This document shows positions 1-12,600 of a stretch of DNA of 64,000 bases, piece by piece. The position numbers and the translations under genes were made by a program. This stretch comes from Mnemiopsis leidyi (taxonomy: Eukaryota > Ctenophora > Tentaculata > Lobata > Bolinopsidae). Each line of letters begins with the position of its first letter. Position 1 is the stretch's first letter. The stretch is from assembly GCA_000226015.1 (NCBI GenBank), contig JH156402.1:116618-180617 (forward strand), given 5' to 3'. Under the pieces are notes generated by a model. The model made no database searches. It was not told where the DNA came from and was given only the letters and a program-made list of their open reading frames with translations.

Positions 1-125
1 TGACAGATACAGATACAGTTGGTCATGACAGATACAGATACAGTTGTCATGACAGATACAGATACAGTTGTCATGACAGATACAGATACAGTTTTCATAA
101 CAGATACAGATACAGTTGTCATGAC
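1..125. repeat. 24-bp minisatellite at window edge
   Basis: About five head-to-tail units built on tgacagatacagatacag plus ttgtca, with few differences between units. The array touches the window start, so its true length is unknown. It lies just downstream of the last visible WDR43 exon, so it is intronic or 3' flanking for that gene. Confidence 0.9.
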
Positions 126-171
126 GATGAAACATATCAAATAGAGATTACACGCCCCGCCCCTCACAAAC

Positions 172-1127
172 CTGTAACTTTGTGAGTTTAGGGTAGTTAT
201 TGAGCTGCATGTCTATCAGTTTATAGAGCGGTTGTAACTGAGCCGCTACATCAGGACTAGATAGCAGGTAAGATCGGTGTGTAATGAACAGTTGACGGAG
301 CCAGATGTTCAGCTCTCCGCCTCGACTTGGCTTTGCTTCTATCTTCTCTGGGGTGGATTTTAGTTAGGGAACAAGTGAAGAAGTAAGATTAATAATTTCT
401 TATCGAAAACTCATCCGTCAAAAATCCCAAAATATAAACAGGTAGCAAGCTAGAGTAAGAATGCATGCTACAAGAAAAACAAATTTTACCGCCAAAATGC
501 AACCAAAAAGCGAGCTTTACCGCCAAAGTGAAACCAAAAAGCGAGCTTTACCGCTAAAGTGAAACCAAAAAGCGAGCTTTACCGCCAAAGTGAAACCAGC
601 AAAGAGAGTTTTACCGCCAAAGTGCAAGCAGAAAATCGTGTGATGACCCCGAAAGTGTGCACAACAAACCTGTTATAGCCAGGATGAGGGGTATGACATG
701 AGATATCGGCAGTCTACCCAGAGTCTTCTCAACTGTCACGGATTTCTTGTAGTGCAGCACCTGACATTTTGTACAAATGTTTAAAAGTCGACTATCAGAA
801 ATTCTATGTTTCAAGCATTAGTATGTTGCTGGTATATGAGGTCAGGAGATAAGATTCACCACGAAAGATAGGACGTTCAATATCATATTCTACTTTCTAG
901 TCTACAAGTCCAAAGTGGTCAACAGCACGTCTCCCGGGTAAATCCTTAACACAGAGATGACACAGCAAAGTTAACAAAATAATACCACAATGTCCCACCT
1001 CCTCTAATAGGGCGTGGTCCTGTGCGGTGAGAGCTTGAATCAGCATCTGGGCTAGAGAATCCGGGGCAGGAACCGCCGTGGAACTTGCTACTGACAACAT
1101 TCCTAATATTGAGGTATTGTTGTTAAT
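172..1127 (-). CDS. WDR43: WDR43/UTP5 homologue, three 3' exons (Utp12 domain)
   Basis: Exons on the minus strand at about 1127-999, 760-670 and 347-172; introns are GT-AG and phases agree (0, then 1, then 0 onward). The translation follows the C-terminal Utp12 helical domain of WDR43/UTP5: SLAQMLIQALTAQDHALLEE, then EKTLGRLPISHVIPLILA, then NIWLRQLFITHRSYLL and PLYKLIDMQLNNYPKL. In the family this protein is a subunit of the t-UTP/UTP-A part of the small-subunit processome in the nucleolus, acting in pre-rRNA transcription and processing. The last exon ends with a donor, so the gene continues past the left edge. The N-terminal WD40 exons should lie at higher coordinates on this strand, but I found none before or inside the next genes. 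The 5' edge of the first visible exon is uncertain. Confidence 0.75.
485..632. repeat. 31-bp tandem repeat in WDR43 intron
   Basis: About five imperfect units containing gagctttaccgccaaagtga and an A-rich tail (ccaaaaagc). It fills the intron between the WDR43 exons at 760-670 and 347-172. Confidence 0.85.
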
Positions 1128-1450
1128 GGGATCTTCCTGTTTTTTTCAGGGCCCAAGCATTATGATAAGTCACAACCTAACGCTCAAACAATGGTTATTG
1201 CTCATGACCTTAGTGAAGCATCGAATCTAATGTTGATAATTAATATGGCGCAGCCAAGTGTAAAAACAGTAAAACTCTGAGAACCTTGACGTGGCTAATG
1301 GTATTGGAGCCACCCTCTGATGTTTTTTTAATAGACTAATGCTTCCCGAGAGAGCGGCAAAGGACTAAGTGGTACATCCTGAAGTTCATTTTGCTTCAAA
1401 CACTCGATATTTTGTTTACAGTCTTGGTATGAATAAAGAGTGAGGTGGTA
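1128..1450. other. Spacer between divergent genes, no gene seen
   Basis: This stretch lies between the visible WDR43 exons (minus) and the first galectin-like exon (plus). A pyrimidine-rich tract with cag (1141-1150) and a tttacag (1414-1420) are possible splice acceptors, but I could not attach them to a coding exon. It may hold promoter or 5' UTR sequence of the galectin-like exon. Confidence 0.4.
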
Positions 1451-2012
1451 ATGCTTTTACAGTTTGCCGTGTCACTAATGACAATCTCTGTCACCGGCTC
1501 GACACGATATTATCGCGAGACTACAGTTGCGACGGGGCAGGGAGGAATACATCCAATACCCAGAGTAACCGTGGGTACAAGATTCGAATTTAGGGGAATT
1601 TACCACAATACCTGGAATCAGAACCATGCTTCTGTCTCGTTGCTGGATGATAAGAATAACGTAACTCTGCTGTTGCACCTGAGGTTTGGCTTCGATTCGG
1701 AGAAGGTAAATGGGAACCCGAACTATTTCTTAGTCTCCAGCAAAATAGGCGAAACTGGCTGGGCAGATACAGTTAGCTTGGGTAAAAGGTATGAATTTCC
1801 AATGGAGCTTGAAGAAAATCTTGAAATATCAATCGTCGTACAAGTAACGGTAGACCACTACGAGATCACCATAAACGGAGAGAAATCATCAGAATCTATG
1901 GTCAACGATCGAGAAAACGTGGAATATTACAGGAGCACCCACATTAAAGTTTACAGCTCAACCAGCTTTACCTTCAACTCTGATGTACTCATTTATGATC
2001 CGATAGGATCAG
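1451..2012 (+). CDS. Secreted galectin-like exon A
   Basis: The first ATG of the open frame is at 1451 (MLLQFAVSLMTISVTGS, a likely signal peptide), and the exon ends at a strong gtgagt donor after 2012 in phase 1. The body has the strand pattern of a galectin: FEFRGIYHN, ASVSLLDD, LLLHLRF, a retained Trp in GETGWAD, YEFPMEL, then HYEITINGE. The canonical sugar-binding H-x-N-P-R motif is not preserved, so galactoside binding is doubtful. True galectins usually lack signal peptides. The donor phase equals that of the paralogous exon at 3106-3643, so this may be an alternative first exon of the adhesion GPCR downstream or the start of a separate small gene. Read alone, the frame runs into the intron and stops at 2068. 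Confidence 0.7.
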
Positions 2013-3105
2013 GTGAGTTAACGATTTCTAAGCTGCAGGTAGTTTTTTTTCCAATTGTATTAATGTGATCAGTTTTTTAAAAAAGCTGGGTTTTATAAGA
2101 TCAAATCCCATGTTTATAGATAATGGGTAATCTATAAACATAGGAAACGTCTCAAAGAACCTTGCACAAGTCTGCAACTCACTTATGTGAAACTTTCAAA
2201 ATATTTTATAGGCTTATGCTCAGCTTTTTGGCTCAGAAAATAAGGACGTGTACTCACCTTATGAATACCCAACTCGACGTGTAAGCCGCGATTTAAAATG
2301 GTAATCCATGGCTCAGATCTGGTAATCCACGGCTTGGCTCAGGTAATCCGTGTACTTAAATCCTAAGCCACAATCCGAGCCGGCTTAAGAATGGCTCACC
2401 AATTTAAGCCACGACTTAGAAAGCCGTACTTAAAAGTTGAGGCGAAAATATGAATACGAAAAATGAATACGAAAAATGGATTATTGTTCGGTTTTCGCTG
2501 GATTTAAGTACGAGCCATAAGTACGGCTCGGTTATGAATGACCCCTATTATAATAGAAAAAACTGTTTGAAGTTTTCCCCCCAATTTACTTTAAGTGCTT
2601 TTTGCACTTAAAACAGTCAATTTAAGGGAAATATAAAAATTAAAATTAAAAGGAAATTTTAAGCAGCCCAGGTTAAAGACTTTAACTAATCGATTTAGTA
2701 TTCTGCTAACAATTCAAAACAACTCCATGGTATGGGTACTGTTGCAGATTTTTGTTAATGATCAAAAAGCAGACGGCCTGAGAAGACGATAACACCGCTT
2801 TAAAGCTTGAAGGAGTCCCTTAGTCTCAGAAAATCGAGCCCTTCGTGCATCGCTCTTGATATTTGGGCAGCAAAGCTGTTTAGCACAATGATCTGAACTG
2901 CACATCATTAGGATCGGGGATAGAAGCGAGAAACAAGATTGGCCTGCTGTCTATCTCTCTCATTTGCACAAGAACACAACTTTAAGCCCACAGAGACAAG
3001 TCTGTCTTAGTACTTACTTAGCACAACGTAGCTTTTTTGCCTTTAGTTTGCTGTACTCAGTTGCCAGGTTAAGTTTTTTTAAAGTTGCAACTGAGCACAG
3101 TTTTC
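2013..3105. other. Spacer with degenerate inverted-repeat elements
   Basis: No coding exon was recognised. At 2107-2146 there is a hairpin with about 14-bp arms (atgtttatagat and its complement). From about 2280 to 2545 short blocks recur in both orientations (ggtaatcca, aagtacggctcg, gagccataagtac), ending in ggctcggttatgaatgaccc, which looks like the end of a degenerate DNA transposon; family not assigned. Confidence 0.4.
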
Positions 3106-3643
3106 ATGTTACGGACGACAATTTTGGTAGCAGGATTAGTCGGTCTAGGTGTATCGATGAATTTCACTGTCCATCCTATGAACCTGAACTCTTGGCAGCG
3201 ACTATCATTTCCAGTTGTAGTAGGCACAGGGTTTGTGTTCCGAGGTGTTTACAGAAGCTCCATCCATATGAACAAAGCAACAGTTTCGCTTTTTGATGGC
3301 GAAGACAACCTTCCTTTGATGATGCACCTCAAGTTCAACCAGAATGACGACACTGAAACCGGAAACACAGACCATTTTTTAGTTTCGAGCAAATATCAAG
3401 GAACATTTGCAAGGTCGGACGCAAAAAAATATCCTTTTCCCATGCTCCTGGAAGAAAACTTGAAGATAACAATCTCAGTGGAGGTTAAAGAAAATCACTA
3501 TGAGGTCACAATAAACGGTGTGACGTCATCACTGACCATGATTAACAACCGGGATGGAGTGGAGTACTTCAGAATGAAGGCCCTGAAGGTGGAAAACTCA
3601 GCCAGTTTTACTTTTAAGTTTGCTGCACAAGTAACTAAGATTG
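3106..3643 (+). CDS. Galectin-like exon B, proposed first exon of the adhesion GPCR
   Basis: Start ATG at 3106 gives a hydrophobic leader (MLRTTILVAGLVGLGVS). The galectin-like body is paralogous to the exon at 1451-2012: FVFRGVYRS, ATVSLFDGEDN, LMMHLKFNQ, DHFLVSSK, YPFPMLLEENLKITISV, HYEVTING. The Trp of the galectin site is replaced (QGTFARS) and the H-x-N-P-R motif is absent. The exon ends in phase 1, matching the phase-1 acceptor at 8783. The 5.1-kb intron that follows contains the antisense CCDC51-like gene. Confidence 0.72.
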
Positions 3644-6600
3644 GTAAGTCTAGTTTAACTTACTGTGGTTGACATATTTAGCTATAGAGAGTGGTATTTT
3701 TGGGTCAAAAATACATTGTTGCTTAGTGCATACTTTAGTATTATGAGACAGCGAATGACCGCTCCCAAAAATTCTGTTCTCTATATGGGGAGACAAAACT
3801 TTCTGACTAGACATTTAACTGCATACTTGTTGATAAATCAGGGTCGATTTATCATCAATGATCAAGTTGGCCGACTCCAAAGCCGCTACTATATTGTGAG
3901 TGTTTAGGTATCGAGTTCATTATCAACGCTCCGTGGCCGTCTCTGTACATAAACAAGAATTGCAAAATCCTGAAACTATGATAAACTTAGTAGGATAAGT
4001 AGAACTGCGATTTACAATTTTATATCAACATTCCTGGTATAAAATGTATTATATATAAACCAATTTCCGTCAGTGATCATAAATTAACGAATAAGAACCA
4101 ATTAAGCAATTACCAGACGGAGAGACACCTTACACTACTGCACTCTGCAGTGTTCAGAAATCAGTCAAACATAATCAAAAGATCACACTTAAGTGCAATA
4201 CGCTCGTGCGATTGTGAAAAGTTGGTACAAAACTACCTAAAAAAGTACATAACAACAGTAGAAATTGCCACTATGGAACTGTAAAGATAAACACTTGATT
4301 TATTTTCCTCAGTTACTCCCGGGAAATCAACAACTTCTTCAACCAGTTTCTCAACAAGTTCTTCTGACAATGTATTTATACCAGACGAGTCAAATTCCTT
4401 TGCCATCACTTTATTATTCACGGGTATTTCTGTTTCATCCTCTCTCACAGCTCTTTCCACAACAGAATGATCTGAATCTACTTTTTGATTCGATATATCA
4501 TCAGGTAATGTTTTTAAGTCATTATCGCTATCTATCACAGTATCTAACTTATCTGCATAGTCCGTTGAAGTAAGAATCTCGTCTGGGAATCCATCTGACC
4601 GAGATGAATCGACCGATTCTGTTTTAGATACTAAGTCTTGGTTAATTATGATTTGGGGAGATAGTGACATTTCATCCAGTTTTTGAAGTATAAGATTGTG
4701 ACGGTCCTCATATTGGTTCACGATCTTTTCCTCGAATTTTGAAATTACTTTCTCGACATCTACTACATCTCGAGTAGCGGTTTCTTTTTCAGAGTCAGTT
4801 TTTTGTGGTATGGAAATGGTGTCAATCTTTTGCTGCAAGGAATCTCGGTTTTCTATAGATTGCCTGGTAATGTTATCCTCAAATCTCTTAAGAATCTTGT
4901 CAAGATTGTCAGACATAACATTCTCAAAACCATTCAGTTTCTCGGCACTTCGTTCAGCTGATGTCGTTAACAAACTTTTAATACTAGCTAGGGCTTCAGT
5001 AATCTCATCTACTCTGATCAAAACTGAATCTACTGATTTATCATTCTTTATGTCGTGAAGTAAATCAGTTATTCCATCGAGGGCTTCGCCCATTTTTTCA
5101 ACATATCCATCCTGTGCGAGAAAACCGTTGGTCAGGGAATCATTGGCATTATCTAAATATCCGAGCTGCGTTTCCAAATCGTGTTTGATTCCGTCCAGTT
5201 GTTTGTTCAAATCACCGTGAATGTTCGTTAGTTCAGTAGATTGTTTGTGTACATCGTCTGAATAAATCGTTTCAATCACAGCGATATTAGATTTCACATC
5301 ATCTAATGACTTTACGATATCGTTTATAATCATGGAATGTTCCAAATTTCCCACATACAGCTCAGAATTATTCGTGATTTTCATAGATAAGCTATCGATA
5401 TTGGAAACAACGGAGTTAAGTGTGGCACTCAGACTGGTTCGAGAATCTTCCAGTAGGTCTGTGACAGAAAGAAGCAGTTTCCGGACCATCTTCTGATCTG
5501 CCTGGAGCATGGAAATGATCTCCTCGTCGGAGGAGTTTACAGAAACTTCGATTTTGTTGGCCTCTTGGATGTCTTGAGAGGTTATGAGAAGTTTTTTCAG
5601 GTTGTCCTGTTTTTCTTCGATTGTCTTGAGAGAACTCATAAGGGATTTGAACTCCGGTAAGTTGGCATAATCTACCGGCTGGGGCACTATCTTTTCGACG
5701 ACAATTTTCTCGATAGGCATGCTAGTTGTAACTTGAGTTCCAGCTTCTTTTGTTTGAAGTTTTACTTTTTCTACAATATGTGTATTTTGTGTAGCGTCAG
5801 ATTTTTCAGAAACAATATCAGCTATAGACTCCTTTATTTCCGGTTCTTCCTTCAGACTTTCCAAGAGGTCGGAGGTTTTAGAGACAGCAATCTGGAATGC
5901 ATCAATTAGAGAAGACTTAACGAAATAGAAGATACCGATTATCCGAAAGATCAAAGTTTGTTTTTCGGAATCAGACATCACTTCAGGCTCTAAGCCGTGG
6001 ATTTCCCGAATAGCATTGATAGTCGTGAAGCTAAGTATTTCCAGTTTCTTGTTTATTATCTCCTCCATTCTCCTAAATCTCATGGCATTGAGTCGTGCAC
6101 TGAACATGTAACCAATAAAGGGGCCAATTGCGGCACCTGAAATGTAATAATAATTTCTTTAGCTGATCACAGGTAAATAGAACTATATATAGCTAAAGGC
6201 TGTCACGTTTCAAACATGAACGCACACAGGTAGATTTTCAGACAGAAGTTTTTTCCATTATTATGTGTTTCAATTTCAAATATCAAAAAACCGCATAGTA
6301 GAAATCTACTTGAAAATCTCACCTATAAGAGAAAGCATCTTTATCCTCTGGTTGTAGTTCCGCTCCGTTTCGTGACTTTCCCTCACAGCGTTCATAAGCC
6401 AGGTGAAAGTCTCGCGCTCTTCAAACTCAGTCTTCTGGACCAACTTACTCAACTTCATCTCTTCCTGCAGATAGGAGTTTCCAACGCTCAACGTGAAAGA
6501 TCAAGCGAATAAAGGAATGACTAAAAATGTTGTGCCAATTTATTAAAGTAAATGAAATGCAATAATTTGAAATGCGTAATTTTCAGATAACTTTTCAGAT

Positions 6601-9600
6601 TTTAATACACTACAAACGCATCAAGGACGAATATATTCACGTGTCTGAGCTGGGACTGGCTTAATGACACATATAAATAACCCAAAGTTTTAAGGAGAAG
6701 AACCTGAATAGTGTCGTACTCCAACTGTCTTAGATGCAGATGCTTGGGGTCCCCTCTACGAGTGTTCTCCAGCTCAACTACTATCCCTCTCAAACGTTCG
6801 TTCACATTATCCAGCTGTTCCCTTGCTTCCAACATGTTTTTTCTCTTCACATTTAGCTTACTTTCTAATTCACGAGCCTGAGAAGTGTCGTCCTTGGTAA
6901 GTAAATTTCTTCTTAAATTCGTATATAGAAGTATATATATATATATTCCTGGGAAACATCTAATATTTATAATTTGAAAAATAATTTGAAAAATCTTGGA
7001 CAAATCAAAAAGGCTGAACTAGAGGTAGTTCATCGAGATCAATAAAACACAAGAACCTTGTACACTTGTACAGTGGCTTACCCGCTCCTGCACTTCCGTC
7101 ACCTCGGTTCCAACCACCCAGTGATACGTCTCATCATACCTCATCTTGACATTTTCAATGTTCTCCGCAGACACCAGGTAGAGAGCCTGCTTGTTTAGAG
7201 TCGAGATAACCGGCTTGGAGAGGAAGTTGTCGCGTTTTCTCCGGACATAGTTGTGGAGAAGTTCGGTTGTGTTGTGAGCTGATTTCTTGACACTTTCGAC
7301 GAGTAAACCTGTATGGTTGTGAAATGTCTGATGTTTTTACAAATAATTGACACTTTAATACACTTACTGTGTGTGCTAATATAAGCCGAACGACTTGGAT
7401 AATGATCAAACCTATTAAAAGGGTGCAACTGAAAGGATTTGTTGCCCATGCCTCTAGCTCAATAATAAAAACAATCTCACTCCAGTGATAACACTTGTTC
7501 CTGTAACAAAGAATGTAAATATAGCTCTCCGTCATTGAAGTATAATGTCACATAAATATTCATTTATCATATAATATAATGTAAGCTAATATAATTTAAT
7601 ACTATTAAAGTATAATCTAATACTTTTTACCCACCAAGTTTGTTAGAGGGACTCATCCCACACACTACACATGTTCCGTAGGTTGCTGCATTGTCGGAGT
7701 CAGAACTTATATTACATTGTGTTCTACTGATAGGTAACAGGTTATAGCTGTTAGTTTGAAAATGATTTTTTATTGATGTAACCAACGTGGCAACAATATG
7801 GGCCGATAACCTTTTAAGATATATTGGCTATTCAAAAAACTTTCCAAATCATATTTTGTTGATAGTACAAGACCATAGGTTCAATCTACCATCTTGACCA
7901 ATTACACAACATGAACAGGTATGTCAAAACACATGCTCGAGCGTAAGAGCAAAATAATGGCTACACACTGAGAAAAATTATTTTCTTCTGGAACTTTCAC
8001 GCTCTCAGTTGACATTATGAAGATTCGGTATTAGTATGGCTGGTGGACGCAAAGATGGCATTAACTGATGGCGTAATTGCAAGGGTAGTTATGTCAGCTG
8101 CCCACCATAAATTCGATCACAAACTCGGATAGAATATTTACAAGTCGTCACGAGGCAGCAATTATCAGCCAGGAGCTTTATTTCATCACGTGACCTCTTA
8201 TTTGACATGTCTTGAGCACAGGCCCAGGTGCAGCCCAGGACGATTTCTTGGTTGTCAAGGCAACCGTCGATTAGATATTTAAAGTTCAGAAAATAACAGG
8301 AGAAAATCTGCGAATCAATCATTTTCACGAGTCAAATGCCCGGAGAAATCCTCACAAGAAAACCAGAGAAATATAAGAGAACAACGCCTGCAGCTTTACA
8401 AGCATGCCTGGCTGAGAGAGATAGAGGGAGGCAGCAATTTGCCCTGCTGTAATTGTGGCAGGGGCCAAGGGATGCCAGGTGTTGTAGATCTCTCTACAGC
8501 TTCAACTCTCTACCTTCCTCCCTTGGAGCATGATCTTTAGTTCTGTTCTTAAGCAGCATGTTTTTGTTGGTCTTTTGGTCCGCGATACTTTATGAGGCGA
8601 GCTGTCATTGGGGTGAGTGTTTGTCAATATGATGTTTTTTCTGTGGCTTGTTGCGGGTTAACTTGAAATTTTATTACTACAGGATAAACAAAACAATATA
8701 GGTAAATATTTAATATCACGATCAATTCCATATTTAAAGTTTTAAGTTTGTTTCTGAATTTTCTCAGCTGAACTTTATCTAGGAATAAAAGTCTGCACGA
8801 CTGATAAGGAAACATGTGACCATCAAGATCTCAGCAAAATTCAAAAGTTTCTCGACATGGAAAGGATACCGATAACCTGTTAGTTCGTTTCTTTTATATG
8901 AGTTTTAAAATGGAACTGTTTTAAAATGGAACTGTTTTAAAATGGAACTGTTTTAAAATGGAACTGCTAGCCCTTTGCTCCTTAGAGCTTTATAATTTTA
9001 TAGCTTCTAGGGGAGTCACATTGGACACCAAACTATTTAATTCACTATATATATCTGGTTTGACATCAAGTCAAACTATCGACAATCAAAGAAAACTACT
9101 ACAATCTAGTTATTCGTTTTCTTTTCTAGACATTGCAGTTACCAGCCCCACTGGAAATACATATGAGCTAAATTGGTTGCATGACAATAGTACCAGCATA
9201 CCCGAGGGGGAAAAAATAGGATATAAGAACGTTGGCAAAGTTTTTATCGTGAAGGTTCGACTTGGGAGAGGCGATTTGTCTGATGCGCCAGTTTATGTGT
9301 CCAAAGTTAGACTTCTGAGTTGTGATGGCGAATATGTTCAGGTGGGACTCTTGTTCTTAGTCAAATTTGCATTGTGCCGGTACTAATATATTAGACTCAA
9401 TATATCTGTTTGTCATTTTGTTTTATTTCAACTTTTGCTTACTGTGAGCTAAAATACAATATTTTTGACATAAGAAGACGAGGTAGTCAATAAGAACAGG
9501 AGATAATAAATAATAAATAATAATAGATAGAGTTAACGGAATAATTGAACATTCTGAAAAGTAGAATTGGTTAATACAAACACAACATTCAGCCAGAGAT

Positions 9601-12600
9601 GTGTACTCTTCATTGGAACAACCAAGGAAAAGTGGAAGAGAGTAGCCGAGGATACTGGATTTTTGACCCACCCAAAATGCTCTACGAATTCACCATCACC
9701 ATCACCTTGCAGGAAAATGATCAAGATAATCTACATGGAGCAATATGCGAGATAGAAGTATTAAAACCATGTAAGCTTAATTTTTCTGCTTAAATTTCCG
9801 ATCTGGGAACCTTTAGAAACCTTCAAGCAAAATAAAATACCAGACGGAGTGTTGCTGGTTCAGTAGTTGATTTGGTTAAAATGGTTGAACGAAACTAGTT
9901 AGAAAAATAAAGAAGTAATTTCCGTAACTAGCTAAGCATCAATGATTTCTTACATAGTTACATGTTGTTTTTACAATTACCATCTCCACGTGGTTATGTG
10001 ACGAGGCCATCTGGATTTGACAACTGACTAAAAATATGTCATGAAGTCATAGTCGGTGCCTTTTATCGTTTGAAATTTTTTTCTGGCAAATGCGACAAAT
10101 TTTATGCTCTTGATTTACATGTCCGCAATTCGTTTCTCTGATTAAATGTACCTACTCATTTGAAAGTTTGTAAATGTTTTTGAAAGCAAAGAACCAAGTG
10201 TTTTTACACACTGCTGCTTTTACAATGCACATCACTGCCATATTACTATATCAGGCCAGCTTGCTACCAGGGTGCCTGTGATGAGAGGTCGTGGGTTTAA
10301 TTCCCGCTTCAGGTTAAACTTTTCGGGGGTTCGCCCTATTTTCCAACCAGTCCTCTGATTGATTCACATGACAGATTCTGTAGGTAACCCCAATAACATT
10401 TAAAAGTTTAACATCAACCTCGGACAAAATCTGTCCAAAAACTAATGAAGTCAATTTCAGCACTTTATGGAAAACGTGTGCAACTACCTGACAAACATGT
10501 TGTTAATTCAAGTAACATGTCGGTTGCTATAGAGAAATGTCGGAAACAAAATGCATCCTTGTCCACAACAGTAGAATTAGACGATACAGAGACAAGATGG
10601 ATTGGTCTGATGAATAAATCAAATGGTCCTCGGACAGACGATGGTGTCTACAATACTCTTCCAAGTACAGAGTTAGTCTATATTTTGGATTCCTTTGTAG
10701 TTTGGTGTCGGGTCACTGGATCCGTCAGCAAAGTAACTGGGTAATGTGATTTTCGAAATGAATGAAATAACTATGTGTCAATAGCCTCTTAAGTAATTGT
10801 AGAGTTGTAGAACAGGAAAATATTGTTAAACTGGTATTAAAAACGACACACCCTGGGGCAGACAGAGAATAAAACTTTTACGATCACAAAAAGCAAATTA
10901 TCACAACACAAAGCAGACAAACTCATCTTATTAATTCGAGCCCGAATATTGAACCACTTTTTTTTATCGAAAACTTTTCAAATTTTACAGAACAGCAATG
11001 TAACGTACAAACTTTTTCGAGTCAAAATGCTTCCCACTGTAAAATATGACGGGACACCAAAACACGATAAGATGTGCGGCAAGCCACACTCGCAAAATAT
11101 GGGCCCTTAGCAAAAAGAATAACGANNNNNNNNNNNNNNNNNNNNNNNNNNNNNNNNNNNNNNNNNNNNNNNNNNNNNNNNNNNNNNNNNNNNNNNNNNN
11201 NNNNNNNNNNNNNNNNNNNNNNNNNNNNNNNNNNNNNNNNNNNNNNNNNNNNNNNNNNNNNNNNNNNNNNNNNNNNNNNNNNNNNNNNNNNNNNNNNNNN
11301 NNNNNNNNNNNNNNNNNNNNNNNNNNNNNNNNNNNNNNNNNNNNNNNNNNNNNNNNNNNNNNNNNNNNNNNNNNNNNNNNNNNNNNNNNNNNNNNNNNNN
11401 NNNNNNNNNNNNNNNNNNNNNNNNNNNNNNNNNNNNNNNNNNNNNNNNNNNNNNNNNNNNNNNNNNNNNNNNNNNNNNNNNNNNNNNNNNNNNNNNNNNN
11501 NNNNNNNNNNNNNNNNNNNNNNNNNNNNNNNNNNNNNNNNNNNNNNNNNNNNNNNNNNNNNNNNNNNNNNNNNNNNNNNNNNNNNNNNNNNNNNNNNNNN
11601 NNNNNNNNNNNNNNNNNNNNNNNNNNNNNNNNNNNNNNNNNNNNNNNNNNNNNNNNNNNNNNNNNNNNNNNNNNNNNNNNNNNNNNNNNNNNNNNNNNNN
11701 NNNNNNNNNNNNNNNNNNNNNNNNNNNNNNNNNNNNNNNNNNNNNNNNNNNNNNNNNNNNNNNNNNNNNNNAGTCATACAGGTGGTTATATACACAAAAA
11801 TATTTTTGATGTACTACATCTTCATCAGTCTCAAATTATTTTTGTAATAGTAGTTTTAATACTTTCAACAACTACTATTAAATAAACAATTTGAGACTGA
11901 TGAAGATGTAGTACATCGAAAATATTTTTGTGTAAATAACCACCTGTATGACTTGTCGAGTTGCTTTTAGAGGCATACGAAAATTTCCGTCTATCTGTTA
12001 AGCAAATTATTCTGTATCAAACGGTCAAATAATGAGTAAGTTTGAGATGACTCGCCGCTCTAAAGGAACAGTAATATTATACCTTATTTTTCGATCTTCT
12101 GATATCTGGTAGGTGAACCATATCTGATATGAGAGCATTTGACTAACAAAAACCTCTTGATACGTTTTTATAGAGGTGACAAAATAACATAACCACATAA
12201 TGACAAAGCCACATAACATAAATTCAGGTATTAAAGTTTGTACGGCAGATGAGAATGCATGCGACTTTCAAGATAAAAATCCCAGCGGTATTATTCAGCA
12301 GTTTTTAGACGAGGAAAAAATTCCTATAAACCGTAAGATAGTTCCTGTTTTTTAACTATGAAGGTCCTATTTCATTTGGGTGCTGGCAAGCACCGAAATT
12401 CTATTGAAAAAACAGAAACACAATCTACTAATCAAAACAAAAAAATATCACTGCTATTAAAGTTATGCCAATTTAAAGATCACACCGGGGCCATTTGTTA
12501 ATCGCGGAAAATTTTGCGGAATTTTGCGATGCCCTGACAAGTCAGAATCCTGACTTTCGCTCCCATTTCGCGGCGAAAATTGCTAATTTCGCATGAAAAT

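Noticed and set aside
1-125. CRISPR-like array
   Set aside because: Units are contiguous without unique spacers and the context is an animal nuclear gene; it is a minisatellite.
8089-8328. Minus-strand frame as 5' exon of the CCDC51-like gene
   Set aside because: Composition and Cys content do not look like a targeting sequence and no donor in phase 1 was seen; the short exon at 7656-7635 fits better.
11022-11885. Long open frames on both strands across the N gap
   Set aside because: They are open only because N codons cannot be read as stops; flanks show no coding pattern.
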